DNA of 64,000 nucleotides. Source: Sphingomonas sp. 3P27F8. GTDB taxonomy: Bacteria > Pseudomonadota > Alphaproteobacteria > Sphingomonadales > Sphingomonadaceae. Positions within the stretch are counted from its first letter, which is position 1; every line of letters starts with the position of its first letter. This document shows, piece by piece, positions 1-8,183 of this stretch. The stretch spans positions 62,001-126,000 of the forward strand of contig NZ_SCNL01000004.1 in assembly GCF_005502745.1 (NCBI RefSeq), written 5' to 3'. The notes under the pieces were generated by a model. That model saw only the letters and a program-made list of their open reading frames with translations. It ran no database searches and was not told the DNA's origin. Made by a program: the position numbers and the translations under genes.

Positions 1-75
1 GCAATTCTGGCAGACGGTAGCGAACCTCTTTAGACAGACCGGGTGCCCTGCACCGCTAAGAGATAGGATTCCACG

Positions 76-1182
76 ATGACCACAACCGGCCTGTTCTCCC
101 CCTTCAGCTACAAGTCGCTGACGCTGAAGAACCGGATCGTGATGGCGCCGATGACGCGGTCGCACTCGCCGGGTGGCGTGCCCACCGCGGAGGTCGCCGC
201 TTATTACCGACGCCGCGCTGCAGCGGACGTGGGCCTCATCGTGTCGGAGGGCACCGGCGTGAACCGGCCGGCGTCGCTCAACGACCCGGACGTGCCCCGC
301 TTTCATGGCGAAGCGGAGCTCGCCGGTTGGCAGCACGTGATCGACGAGGTGCATGCGGTCGGCGGCGTGATGGCGCCGCAGCTCTGGCACGTCGGCGCGG
401 TGAAGACCCACCACGAAAGCTGGTCGCCGGCGGGCGCCTATGACAGCCCGTCGGGCCTCTCCCGTCCCGGCAAAAAGTTTGGCGATGCGATGGCCGATCA
501 CGAGATCGCCGACGCGATCGCCGCCTTTGGCCAGGCAGCCGCCGACGCGAAGCGGCTGGGGTTCGAGGCAGTCGAGCTGCACGGCGCGCACGGCTACCTC
601 ATCGACCAATTCTTCTGGGAGGGCACCAACGAGCGCACCGACCCCTACGGCGGCCCGAGCCTCGTAGAGCGATCGCAGTTCGCAGCCGCGATCCTGAAGG
701 CGGTGCGCGCGGCGGTCGGCGCCGACTATCCCATCATCATCCGGCTCTCGCAGTGGAAGCAACAGGACTATGAGGTTCGCATGGCGCGGTCGCCTGACGA
801 AATGCAGACGTGGCTCGGAACGCTCGCGGATGCGGGCGCGGACATCTTCCATTGTTCGCAGCGCCGGTTCTGGGAGCCCGAATTTGCGGATGACGGCTCG
901 GACCTGAATTTCGCGGGCTGGGCAAAGAAGCTGACCGGACGGCCGACGATCACGGTCGGCTCGGTGGGTCTGTCGGGCGAGTTCATCGCGGCGTTCGGCG
1001 GCGAAGGCTCCGAACCCGCATCGCTCGACGAACTGGAGCGCCGCTTCGCGCGCGGCGACTTCGACCTGGTGGGCGTCGGCCGTGCGCTTCTTCAGGATCC
1101 GCTTTGGGCCACCAAGGTGAAGGAGGGGCGCACGGCCGAGTTGCAGCCGTTCCGTCGTGAGGCGCTAGCGACGCTGTCCTGA
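76..1182 (+). CDS. Old Yellow Enzyme family NADH:flavin oxidoreductase
   Basis: FMN-dependent cytosolic reductase of the Old Yellow Enzyme family, expected to reduce activated C=C bonds with NAD(P)H; the physiological substrate cannot be read from sequence. The 368-residue protein has the family N-terminus (LFSPF, then LKNRIVMAPMTR near 17-28), the active-site HGAHGYL at 169-175 followed by FFWEGTNERTDPYGG, and a C-terminal VGVGRALLQDP strand that fits the flavin-phosphate site. The length is normal for the family. The ATG follows AGGA with a 7-nt spacer. It is transcribed alone. Family assignment is sure, substrate unknown. Confidence 0.93.
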   Translation: MTTTGLFSPFSYKSLTLKNRIVMAPMTRSHSPGGVPTAEVAAYYRRRAAADVGLIVSEGTGVNRPASLNDPDVPRFHGEAELAGWQHVIDEVHAVGGVMAPQLWHVGAVKTHHESWSPAGAYDSPSGLSRPGKKFGDAMADHEIADAIAAFGQAAADAKRLGFEAVELHGAHGYLIDQFFWEGTNERTDPYGGPSLVERSQFAAAILKAVRAAVGADYPIIIRLSQWKQQDYEVRMARSPDEMQTWLGTLADAGADIFHCSQRRFWEPEFADDGSDLNFAGWAKKLTGRPTITVGSVGLSGEFIAAFGGEGSEPASLDELERRFARGDFDLVGVGRALLQDPLWATKVKEGRTAELQPFRREALATLS

Positions 1183-1252
1183 ACTCAGCGGTCGGCAAGC
1201 CGGCTTTTGGTTTGGACCGGGAAACTCCGGCGGTCCGAGGCGTTGCAGCAGC

Positions 1253-1528
1253 ATGGTCGAGTCCGCGGAATCGCTTCGTGAGCAGATGGAAGCCGCCGCA
1301 GCGGCGATGGACTTTGAGGAGGCTCGGCGACTGCGGGATATGATCAGCCTGATGCGCGCCGGTGTGACGGCGGAGGACGCCGCGACTGCCGACTTGTCCG
1401 GCATCACGCGGCAGCGACCCGGTGCGATGGGGCTTGGAACAAGCCGGCAGCGCATGGAGCCCCCGCCAGGCTGGACACCGCCGACGAAGCCCGATCCAAT
1501 GACACGAGGACGCAGCAGGCGACGGTAG
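1253..1528 (+). CDS. UVR (UvrB/UvrC) motif-containing small protein
   Basis: A 91-residue protein whose first half is a UVR motif: LREQMEAAAAAMDFEEARRL followed by RDMISLMR. This is the helical hairpin that joins UvrB to UvrC and also occurs in small stand-alone proteins. The second half is Pro/Arg-rich and looks disordered (GTSRQRMEPPPGWTPP, ending RGRSRRR). It lacks any nuclease or helicase domain, so it is not an excision nuclease subunit; it may be an adaptor, but the partner is unknown. The start has no convincing ribosome-binding site. Confidence 0.72.
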   Translation: MVESAESLREQMEAAAAAMDFEEARRLRDMISLMRAGVTAEDAATADLSGITRQRPGAMGLGTSRQRMEPPPGWTPPTKPDPMTRGRSRRR

Positions 1529-1893
1529 AGGATTGATCACAGACCCGCAGTTTCGAGCGCGACAGCCAGCTCCTTTTCGAGTGCTCCGCGGTCGGACTTG
1601 GGCGTGATCGGTTCAAGGCCGAACGGAGGCAGCTTTGCGCAACCTGAAGCGCCTTGCGCTTCGCTCCCCGGATCGCGTTGTTCTCCATGAACTGTTCCGC
1701 GCGAGCGGCGCGGACCATTTCTCCCCCTCCGCTGCGCGCACCGCAAGCCCCAATCTGACGCCGTCGCGCTCTCCGCGTGCATGGTCACTGGAGAGATCTT
1801 CCCGTTTCCTCGGGACAGGAGAAAACGGCGGGGCCGCAACGCCGGTCGGGTATCGAAAAACCGCCAGACTGCGAGGCGGCCACCCCGCCCCGT
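1529..1893. other. Intergenic stretch with a possible broken minus-strand gene
   Basis: No intact gene recognised. On the minus strand a protein-like stretch starting at an ATG at 1688 (MENNAIRGAKRKALQVA) is followed, one frame over, by another protein-like stretch (KLPPFGLEPITPKSDRGALE...) that ends in TGA at 1537-1539. Joining them needs a single frameshift near 1637. This could be a decayed short gene, an uncorrected indel, or chance; no family is recognised. Confidence 0.25.
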
Positions 1894-2925
1894 TCAGGCG
1901 ATGGCGCCGACCGCGCTGACGCGAGGGGTGGCGGAGCCGGCTAGCAGCCTGCCCATCGCCAGCGTGGCGACGATCGCCACTACCGCGCCAAGGATCATGT
2001 CGATCAGATAGTGCGTCCCTTCCACCGGGGTCGCTATCAACATGGCCGCGTTAAGACCCAACAGTGGCGCGCGCAGTTCGCGATGAGGCCATGCCGCGCG
2101 GATATAGAGCACCGCCGCGACGGTGTGGAAGCTCGGCGCGGAGACCAGTCCCCGCAATTGTCCAAGATCGACATAATGCATCTGGTGCGCGCGCAGCGCC
2201 GGGATGAGCGCGGCCTGCCACTCTTCGCTCTCGGGCAGGTAAGGCAGCGGTCCATGCCACAGGAATGACAACGGCCCCACCGCGGTCATCATCGGATACA
2301 GCATCAGGGTGAGCGTCGCGGCCAGACCGAAGGTCATCAGGAAACGATGCGCGGCTGCCTTGTACCCTTTCCAGGCATAGAAGCCGAGCAGGATCGCTGG
2401 CGTCAGGTAGATCGTGCGATACGCGGCAAGCCCCAGCCATTGCAGCATGCGGTGATCGGCGACGAGGCGGTACCAGGCAAGCCAGTCGAACCCCAGCAGC
2501 GCATCGATGCGTTGCAGTGTCGCGTCATGCATTCCGCCAGTAAGCGCCGCGACCGGATAACTCGCCACCGCGCCGATCAGCGAGATCGCGGTAAACAACC
2601 CGAAAAACTCCGCGCAATCGCCGATCGCGCGTCCATGCCCTGGCCACCAGCGTGCGGCGCGCAGCTTTAGGGCAAGCAGGATAATAGCGGCCATGTGAAA
2701 AGGAACCATGCCGCGCGAAAACGGATCGATCCGCAATCCGGCGGCGTGCATCAGCACCGCCAGCGCCGCGACGCCGGCGATCAGGCCGGCAAAGATCGTC
2801 CAGCCGTAGCCACGCGACGCATGGTGCATCGGCCCGATCAGCGCCACGCCTTCGGAATGCGCGGGGAGCAGTGGAACAGCGGCGGAAACGGCAGGCGGCA
2901 ATGGCAAGGCTTTCAAAGAGGCCAT
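1894..2925 (-). CDS. PAP2-superfamily integral membrane protein (PAP2_3-like)
   Basis: Polytopic inner-membrane protein of about 343 residues with the signature of the inositolphosphorylceramide-synthase-like branch of PAP2 phosphatases. Visible are SAPSFHT (Ser and His of the C2 motif) near 263 and EGTHYLIDMILG (His and Asp of C3) near 304. Several hydrophobic segments surround these (GWTIFAGLIAGVAALAVL, MAAIILLALKL, AILLGFYAW). It should act on a lipid or polyprenyl phosphate at the membrane surface. The classical C1 motif is not evident, as in this branch. The chosen ATG has GAGG only 2 nt upstream; a GTG 12 nt further upstream (2937) is the alternative. In sphingolipid-making bacteria such proteins are candidates for head-group transfer, but that is inference. 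Confidence 0.8.
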   Translation of the reverse strand: MASLKALPLPPAVSAAVPLLPAHSEGVALIGPMHHASRGYGWTIFAGLIAGVAALAVLMHAAGLRIDPFSRGMVPFHMAAIILLALKLRAARWWPGHGRAIGDCAEFFGLFTAISLIGAVASYPVAALTGGMHDATLQRIDALLGFDWLAWYRLVADHRMLQWLGLAAYRTIYLTPAILLGFYAWKGYKAAAHRFLMTFGLAATLTLMLYPMMTAVGPLSFLWHGPLPYLPESEEWQAALIPALRAHQMHYVDLGQLRGLVSAPSFHTVAAVLYIRAAWPHRELRAPLLGLNAAMLIATPVEGTHYLIDMILGAVVAIVATLAMGRLLAGSATPRVSAVGAIA

Positions 2926-3680
2926 CGCCTCGACCACACATGCTTTCTCGGGGATGAATGCGGCGACCGCGCGGCGTTGTCACCCACCAAAATCGCGGCG
3001 GCGCGAGAATATATGACAGGTGTGTGAATCATGCATTGGCGGATCACCGAGGTTTCGGCCGAATCGCCATCGCCATCGCCACACCACCGGACGACGCTGC
3101 GCGCGACCGCCATGACCGTCGCGGATCTCAGCGGACAGGGGCGCGCGACATGATCGCGGCGATGTCAGGGAGATATCCGCCGACTTGCTACGGATGGGCC
3201 GCCCCTCATTCGGGAGGCGATCGTGCATCTCGGCTGTTTCCATCGCGCGAGATCGTCGTCTGGCGGCGGTAGCTGCCCGAACCGCATTGTGCCGCGCTAT
3301 ATCGCCCTGCAAGACTGGAACAGCCGGCCGTGCGGACGAGCCAATCGTGGCGGCGGTGCTCGCCCTGCCGAGCGTCCGGCACCGGCCACCGCTTGGGAGC
3401 GTGCCGGATCTAACCGCCATTTCAACGCGGCGATCGATCACCGGATGACCGGAAATGCGCTCCTCCCACGCAGCGCCACGGTTCCCCGTTGACTCCGCCG
3501 CGCGGTCGTCGCAGGGGCGGCGCTGCCGGCGCGTATGTTCGCGCGGGCGATCAGGAAACAACGAACCAAATGCCAAGCGACAGTAGTCGATTGAACGCGC
3601 CATCGGGGGCGCCCGGCCGAGCCTGATCGCATCAGTCTCGCCCACGGGTGTCGCCGATGGCGACCGAGACGGGATGAGAC
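2926..3680. other. Long intergenic region without recognisable gene
   Basis: About 750 bp between the divergent PAP2 gene and the ABC permease gene. Open frames occur on both strands because of high GC, but their translations are Arg/Ser/Pro-rich with no family resemblance. A segment near 3000-3060 is locally AT-richer (agaatatatgacaggtgtgtg) and may hold the PAP2 promoter. No transposon end, tRNA or convincing terminator was seen. It may carry the control region of the transporter. Confidence 0.5.
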
Positions 3681-5429
3681 ATGGACTTCGTACCACAGAC
3701 CGCACGCGGCCTGCTGAGCCTGTCGCGCCAATGGCGCGGACGAGTCGCGCCAAGTTGGGCGGACGCGATCGCGTTCCTGCTGCTGGCGGGGGTCGCCGTG
3801 CTGGTGATCCAGGGCGCGGAAGGCATGGCCGCCCCGCTCGCGCGGCTGAACCTCGCCCCCGTCACGCTCGATCCGGCCAATTTGCCCGGCTATGCGCTGC
3901 GCACCACCCTGCGCATGTTCGCGGCGCTGGGGGCCAGCCTGATCTTCACCTTTCTCGTCGCCACGCTGGCTGCCAAGAGCCGCCGCGCCGAGATGGTGAT
4001 CGTCCCGGCGCTCGATATCCTGCAATCGGTGCCGATCCTGGGTTTCCTGACCTTCACGGTCACTTTCTTCATGGGGCTGTTCCCCGCGCGCCAGTTCGGC
4101 GTGGAGCTGGCCGCGATCTTCGCGATCTTCACCAGCCAGGCGTGGAACATGGCGTTCAGCTTCTATCAGTCGCTGCGCGCGGTGCCGGCCGATCTCGAAG
4201 AGGTGGCGCAGGGCTTCGCGCTGTCGCCGTGGCGACGGTTCATCCGGCTGGAGCTGCCGTTCGCTACCCCCGCGCTGGTGTGGAACGCGATGATGTCCAT
4301 GTCCGGCGGCTGGTTCTTCGTCGTCGCTTCGGAAGCGATCAGCGTAGGTGATACGCGGATCATGCTGCCGGGGATCGGATCGTATCTGGCGCTGGCGATC
4401 GACCAGCAGGATTTCCGCCACGTCGGCTGGGCGGTGGCGGCGATGGCGGCGGTGATCCTGCTGTACGACCAGTTCGTATTCCGCCCGGTGGTCGTCTGGG
4501 CGGACCGGTTCCGCTTCGAACAGACGGCGAGCGCGCACCGGCCGCGTTCATGGGCCTATGATCTGTTCCGCCGCACCCGCCTGCTGCCCGTGGTGTTCGC
4601 GCCGCTCACCGGGCTGGGCCGCGCGCTGATGGCGCTCGATCGCCGGCCCGCTCCGCGCAAGCGGCAGATGGCGAGCAGCGACACCGGCGCCGGCCGCTGG
4701 CTGTGGCTGGCGATCGTGGCGGGCGGCGTCGGCTGGGCGGTATGGCTGATCGCAACCTATGTGTCGCGCCATCTCGCGCTGGGCGACGTGCTGAGCACGT
4801 TCGGGCTGGGGCTCATCACGATGCTGCGCGTGCTGGTGCTGATCGCGCTCGCCAGCGTGATCTGGGTGCCGATCGGCGTGTGGATCGGGTTGCGCCCGCG
4901 ATGGGCCGAGCGGCTACAGCCGGTCGCGCAATTCCTCGCCGCCTTCCCCGCCAACGTGCTTTTCCCGTTCGTCGTGATCGCGATCGTCCACTGGCGGCTC
5001 GACCCCGATATTTGGCTGTCCCCACTGATGGTGCTGGGCACACAATGGTATATTCTGTTCAACGTCATCGCCGGTGCGAGCGCGATCCCGACGGACCTGC
5101 GCGAGGCGGCGGGCATGTTCGGCGTGAAGCGCTGGCAATGGTGGCGTACGCTCGCGATCCCCGGCATCTTCCCTTATTATGTCACCGGCGCGCTCACCGC
5201 CTCGGGCGGATCGTGGAATGCCAGCATCGTCGCGGAACTGGTGACGTGGGGCGATCGAAAGCTGGCGGCAACCGGCCTCGGCGCCTATATCGCGCAGGCC
5301 ACCGCGGCGGGTGATTTCCCGCGCGTAACGCTTGGCATCGCGGTGATGTCGATCTTCGTTATCGGTTTCAACCGGCTGCTGTGGCGGCCACTCTACGCTT
5401 TTGCCGACCGCCGCCTGCGGCTCGGATAA
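3681..5429 (+). CDS. ABC transporter permease, two fused permease domains (NitT/TauT type)
   Basis: Inner-membrane channel subunit of an importer. The 582-residue protein holds two binding-protein-dependent permease modules in tandem. Each ends in a cytoplasmic EAA loop: EVAQGFALSPWRRFIRLELP near 175 and EAAGMFGVKRWQWWRTLAIP near 475. The single polypeptide therefore supplies both transmembrane halves. The ATPase gene follows at once (22-nt gap), so one ATPase homodimer probably drives one fused permease. No periplasmic binding-protein gene lies next to it, so the substrate (nitrate, sulfonate, taurine or another anion) is undetermined. The start ATG follows a GGGATGAG stretch. Confidence 0.88.
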   Translation: MDFVPQTARGLLSLSRQWRGRVAPSWADAIAFLLLAGVAVLVIQGAEGMAAPLARLNLAPVTLDPANLPGYALRTTLRMFAALGASLIFTFLVATLAAKSRRAEMVIVPALDILQSVPILGFLTFTVTFFMGLFPARQFGVELAAIFAIFTSQAWNMAFSFYQSLRAVPADLEEVAQGFALSPWRRFIRLELPFATPALVWNAMMSMSGGWFFVVASEAISVGDTRIMLPGIGSYLALAIDQQDFRHVGWAVAAMAAVILLYDQFVFRPVVVWADRFRFEQTASAHRPRSWAYDLFRRTRLLPVVFAPLTGLGRALMALDRRPAPRKRQMASSDTGAGRWLWLAIVAGGVGWAVWLIATYVSRHLALGDVLSTFGLGLITMLRVLVLIALASVIWVPIGVWIGLRPRWAERLQPVAQFLAAFPANVLFPFVVIAIVHWRLDPDIWLSPLMVLGTQWYILFNVIAGASAIPTDLREAAGMFGVKRWQWWRTLAIPGIFPYYVTGALTASGGSWNASIVAELVTWGDRKLAATGLGAYIAQATAAGDFPRVTLGIAVMSIFVIGFNRLLWRPLYAFADRRLRLG

Positions 5430-5451
5430 TCCGGATACAGGAGACGCAGAC

Positions 5452-6765
5452 ATGGCCACGCTCGCCCGCCTCCCCGCCGCCACGCCGCTCGTCAACGTGG
5501 CGGGCGTCCGCCATCATTACGGCAAGGGTGCCAGCGATCTGCTCGTGCTGGAGAATGTCGATCTGACGCTCTACGAGGGCGAGGTGGTCGGGCTGCTCGG
5601 CCGCTCGGGTTCGGGCAAGTCCACGTTGCTGCGCTCGATCGCCGGGCTGATCGATCCGAGCGACGGCGAGATCCGGTTCGAGCCGCAGCCGGACGGCAGC
5701 GAGCCGACCGTCAGCATGGTGTTTCAGACGTTCGCACTGTTCCCTTGGCTCACCGTTCTCCAGAATGTGGAGCTCGGGCTCGAAGCGCAGCGCGTACCCG
5801 CCGAGGAGCGGCGCACCCGCGCACTGGCCGCAATCGACCTGATCGGCCTCGACGGTTTCGAGAACGCCTTTCCGAAGGAGCTGTCCGGCGGCATGCGCCA
5901 GCGCGTCGGCCTGGCGCGCGCGATCGTGGTCAATCCCTCGCTGCTGCTGATGGACGAACCCTTTTCCGCGCTCGACGTGTTGACGGCGGAGACGCTGCGT
6001 ACCGACCTCCTCGATCTGTGGTCCGAAGGACGGATGCCGATCAAGTCGATCCTGATCGTGACCCACAATATCGAGGAAGCGGTGCTGATGTGCGATCGCA
6101 TCCTCGTCTTCGCCTCCAATCCCGGCCGCATCGCCGCCGAGATCAGGGTGGAGCTGCCGCAACCGCGCGACCGGCTCGATCCTGCTTTCCGTGCGCTGGT
6201 CGAGGATATCTACGCCCGGATGACCGCGCGCACCGCCGCGCAGCCCGCGCGCGACGGCCTGTTCCCCGGCACCGGCATCTCGATGGTCTTGCCGGTCGTC
6301 TCCACCAACGCCCTGGCCGGGCTGATCGAGGAGGTTGACGCCACGCCCTTCGACGGCCGCGCGGCGATGGCCGACCTTTCCGACCAGTTACAGCTGGAGA
6401 TCGATGATCTGTTCCCGATGGCCGAGACACTGCAACTGATGCGCTTCGCCGATCTGTCGGGCGGCGATCTGTTGCTCACCCCTGCCGCGCGCCGCTATGC
6501 ACAGGCCGATACCGATGATCGCAAGGCGATATTCGCGCAGGCGCTGGTCCAGCATGTCCCGCTCGCGCAGCACATCCGGCGCATTCTCGACGAGCGGCCG
6601 AGCCACACCGCCCCGGCGCGCCGGTTCCGGGACGAGCTGGAGGATCATATGTCCCCGGATTACGCCGCCGAAACGCTGCGGTCCGTAACGCACTGGTGTC
6701 GCTATGCCGAGCTGTTCGCCTATGACGAGGACGCGGATGAGTTCAGCCTGGACAATCCCAGCTGA
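5452..6765 (+). CDS. ABC transporter ATP-binding protein with C-terminal AAA-associated domain
   Basis: Cytoplasmic ATPase partner of the upstream fused permease. Walker A GRSGSGKS, Q-loop VFQTFALFPWL, signature LSGGMRQR, Walker B LLLMDEPFSALD and the switch His in VTHNIEEA are all present in the first 230 residues, typical of the nitrate/taurine ATPase class. The remaining ~190 residues form a C-terminal extension (VVSTNALAGLIEEVD... to the end) that resembles the AAA-associated C-terminal domain seen on some of these ATPases, possibly a regulatory module. ATG 5452 is chosen for its GGAGACGCAGAC leader; a TTG at 5401 lies inside the permease gene and is less likely. About 437 residues. Confidence 0.9.
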   Translation: MATLARLPAATPLVNVAGVRHHYGKGASDLLVLENVDLTLYEGEVVGLLGRSGSGKSTLLRSIAGLIDPSDGEIRFEPQPDGSEPTVSMVFQTFALFPWLTVLQNVELGLEAQRVPAEERRTRALAAIDLIGLDGFENAFPKELSGGMRQRVGLARAIVVNPSLLLMDEPFSALDVLTAETLRTDLLDLWSEGRMPIKSILIVTHNIEEAVLMCDRILVFASNPGRIAAEIRVELPQPRDRLDPAFRALVEDIYARMTARTAAQPARDGLFPGTGISMVLPVVSTNALAGLIEEVDATPFDGRAAMADLSDQLQLEIDDLFPMAETLQLMRFADLSGGDLLLTPAARRYAQADTDDRKAIFAQALVQHVPLAQHIRRILDERPSHTAPARRFRDELEDHMSPDYAAETLRSVTHWCRYAELFAYDEDADEFSLDNPS

Positions 6766-7077
6766 TCGCAGCCAATCGCCTATATCGCGTCGCCTGCGCA
6801 CGAACGGACACTAGGGATGGTGTTATCCCCAGAAAAAAGCGGCGAAGCGATCCTTTTTGGCATTGGAGGCTGGCGCTCGCCGGGGTAAGCTCCTCCCCGG
6901 TTGCGGCGGCAAGGGATTCCCCCGCCGTCTGCCGGGGGGCATGCCATCGGGGAGGCGTCGGCATATGCGTACATCCGCTATTCGCGCAGCGCACCACACC
7001 GGATGCTGAAAACCCCGGCCCGCGCCAGGCGAACCGGGGTTTGCGAATCGCCATCGTCGCCGCGGCGACGAATGCGA
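6766..7077. other. Intergenic gap between convergent genes
   Basis: No gene is supported here. The right end carries the minus-strand terminator listed separately. The rest includes GC-rich, C/G-run sequence (near 6890-6950) with small imperfect hairpins but nothing identifiable. Confidence 0.5.
7009..7042 (-). terminator. Rho-independent terminator of the small DUF2171 gene
   Basis: Inverted repeat AAACCCCGG / CCGGGGTTT (9 bp, 15-nt loop). Read on the minus strand it ends in GGTTTTC, a short U tract, 36 bp after the DUF2171 stop codon. The fit to an intrinsic terminator is good. Confidence 0.65.
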
Positions 7078-7329
7078 TCAGTTGGCCTCTTCGAACACGT
7101 CCTGGGCGTTCTGCCCCGTGGCGGAGAGATGCACAGTATCGCCCTCCACCGACGCGACGAGCCCGGCCGGCAGATAATGATGCTTGGCGCCCTCGCCGCC
7201 CGGGCCCTGCGCGCTATCCGCCTTGGTCAGCTTGATACGCTCGCCATCGATATGATCGACCGTGCCGACGTGGACACCATCCGCGCCGACGACCTTCATG
7301 TGCGGTTTGATGTTGGTGTGATCGTGCAT
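7078..7329 (-). CDS. DUF2171 domain protein (PRC-barrel-like), small form
   Basis: An 83-residue soluble protein made almost wholly of one DUF2171 domain: MKVVGADGVHVGTVDHIDGE, then RIKLTKADS, HHYLPAGLVASVEGDTVHL. The pattern (V-GADG-HVGTVD, ligand-like acidic turn, HHYLP) resembles a PRC-barrel fold. The function of the family is unknown; stress or envelope roles have been suggested by context elsewhere. A second, much longer DUF2171 protein lies at 53186-54157. It is monocistronic with its own terminator. Confidence 0.8.
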   Translation of the reverse strand: MHDHTNIKPHMKVVGADGVHVGTVDHIDGERIKLTKADSAQGPGGEGAKHHYLPAGLVASVEGDTVHLSATGQNAQDVFEEAN

Positions 7330-7400
7330 GACGCGTCTCCATTGCTTCGGTTCGCGGGTAGAACGAGCCTGGCGCCATTTGGATGCGCGGAGGCGACCGC

Positions 7401-7718
7401 ATGATTCACGCCACGATCACGCGCTGGCGCGCGCCCGCGCTGTCCGGCCTGATGCTCCTGCTCGCCGCCTGCGCGCGTCAGGTGCCGGCCGCGGTGAGCC
7501 ATGCGCCGGACACACCGGGCTTTCTGCTCGGTTTGTGGCATGGGTTCATCTTTCCGGTCGCGTGGGTACTGTCGCTGTTCATGAGCGACGTCGCGGTCTA
7601 TGCCGTGCCGAACGATGGCGGCTGGTATGATTTCGGCTTTTTCGTCGGCGTGGTGTTCTTCGGTGTCGGCGCGCGCAAGACGCGCACTGTCACGGTCGTT
7701 AAGTGGCGCAACGGATGA
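7401..7718 (+). CDS. Small putative lipoprotein with membrane segment
   Basis: A 105-residue protein beginning with an N-terminal hydrophobic stretch and a lipobox-like LLAAC (Cys near 26), so probably lipidated. It contains a conserved-looking core GFLLGLWHGFIFPVAWVLSL and NDGGWYDFGFFVGVVFFG, which I recognise as a widespread small membrane protein of unknown function. ATG 7401 is preceded by GGAGGCGACCGC. The stop overlaps the next gene as ATGA, so the two are probably translated together. Role unknown. Confidence 0.72.
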   Translation: MIHATITRWRAPALSGLMLLLAACARQVPAAVSHAPDTPGFLLGLWHGFIFPVAWVLSLFMSDVAVYAVPNDGGWYDFGFFVGVVFFGVGARKTRTVTVVKWRNG

Positions 7719-7915
7719 CCTTGGCCGTCATCATCATGTATGCGGTGGCGGCGGTGCTGGCGCTGGTCGGCGCGGGGCTGCTGATTGCGCTGGCGCGGCC
7801 GAGTGGGCCGGCGAAGGTCTATGTGTTTCGGATGACCGGCATCATGGCGCTGGCGGCCGGCGCCGTGCTCGCGATGAGCGCGACGGCGATGTGGCGCGGG
7901 GGGTTGGAGGGGTGA
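7715..7915 (+). CDS. Small two-helix membrane protein, unknown function
   Basis: A 66-residue protein with two predicted transmembrane helices (LAVIIMYAVAAVLALVGAG and GIMALAAGAVLAMSATAM). The ATG lies inside the upstream stop (ATGA), and its own stop overlaps the next GTG start, giving a chain of three coupled reading frames. No family recognised. Coding is supported by the coupling and the clean hydrophobic pattern, not by homology. Confidence 0.6.
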   Translation: MTLAVIIMYAVAAVLALVGAGLLIALARPSGPAKVYVFRMTGIMALAAGAVLAMSATAMWRGGLEG

Positions 7916-8178
7916 AGGATATCGGCCTCGCCCTCCCTCTGACGACTCTCGGCCCGATTTTCATGCTGTCGGGGATCGCCAGCGTACGTAAACAGCATTG
8001 GCGGGACAGCGTACCTCTGGGCGAGTTACTTATCGATCGCATAGCCGGCGTCGAACCGCCCCCGCGTAATCGACTGGATAGAGGTTTCGCGCGTTTTCAA
8101 GCTTGGATGAACATCGTCCTCGGCGCCTTCTTCACTCTCTGCCTCGTGGCAGTCATCATCTCGCTTCTCTCGGAGTAA
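7912..8178 (+). CDS. Small membrane protein upstream of nrdB, unknown function
   Basis: An 88-residue protein starting with GTG that overlaps the previous stop (GTGA). It has an N-terminal hydrophobic segment (IGLALPLTTLGPIFMLSGIA), a charged middle, and a C-terminal helix (WMNIVLGAFFTLCLVAVIISLL). It ends 5 nt before nrdB, so it may be cotranscribed with it. No family recognised. Confidence 0.55.
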   Translation: MKDIGLALPLTTLGPIFMLSGIASVRKQHWRDSVPLGELLIDRIAGVEPPPRNRLDRGFARFQAWMNIVLGAFFTLCLVAVIISLLSE

Positions 8179-8183
8179 CTCCC

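Noticed and set aside
2980-3753. Minus-strand open frame filling the gap between the PAP2 and ABC permease genes
   Set aside because: The product is Arg/Ser-rich and without motifs, and it overlaps the start of the permease gene; kept as noncoding.
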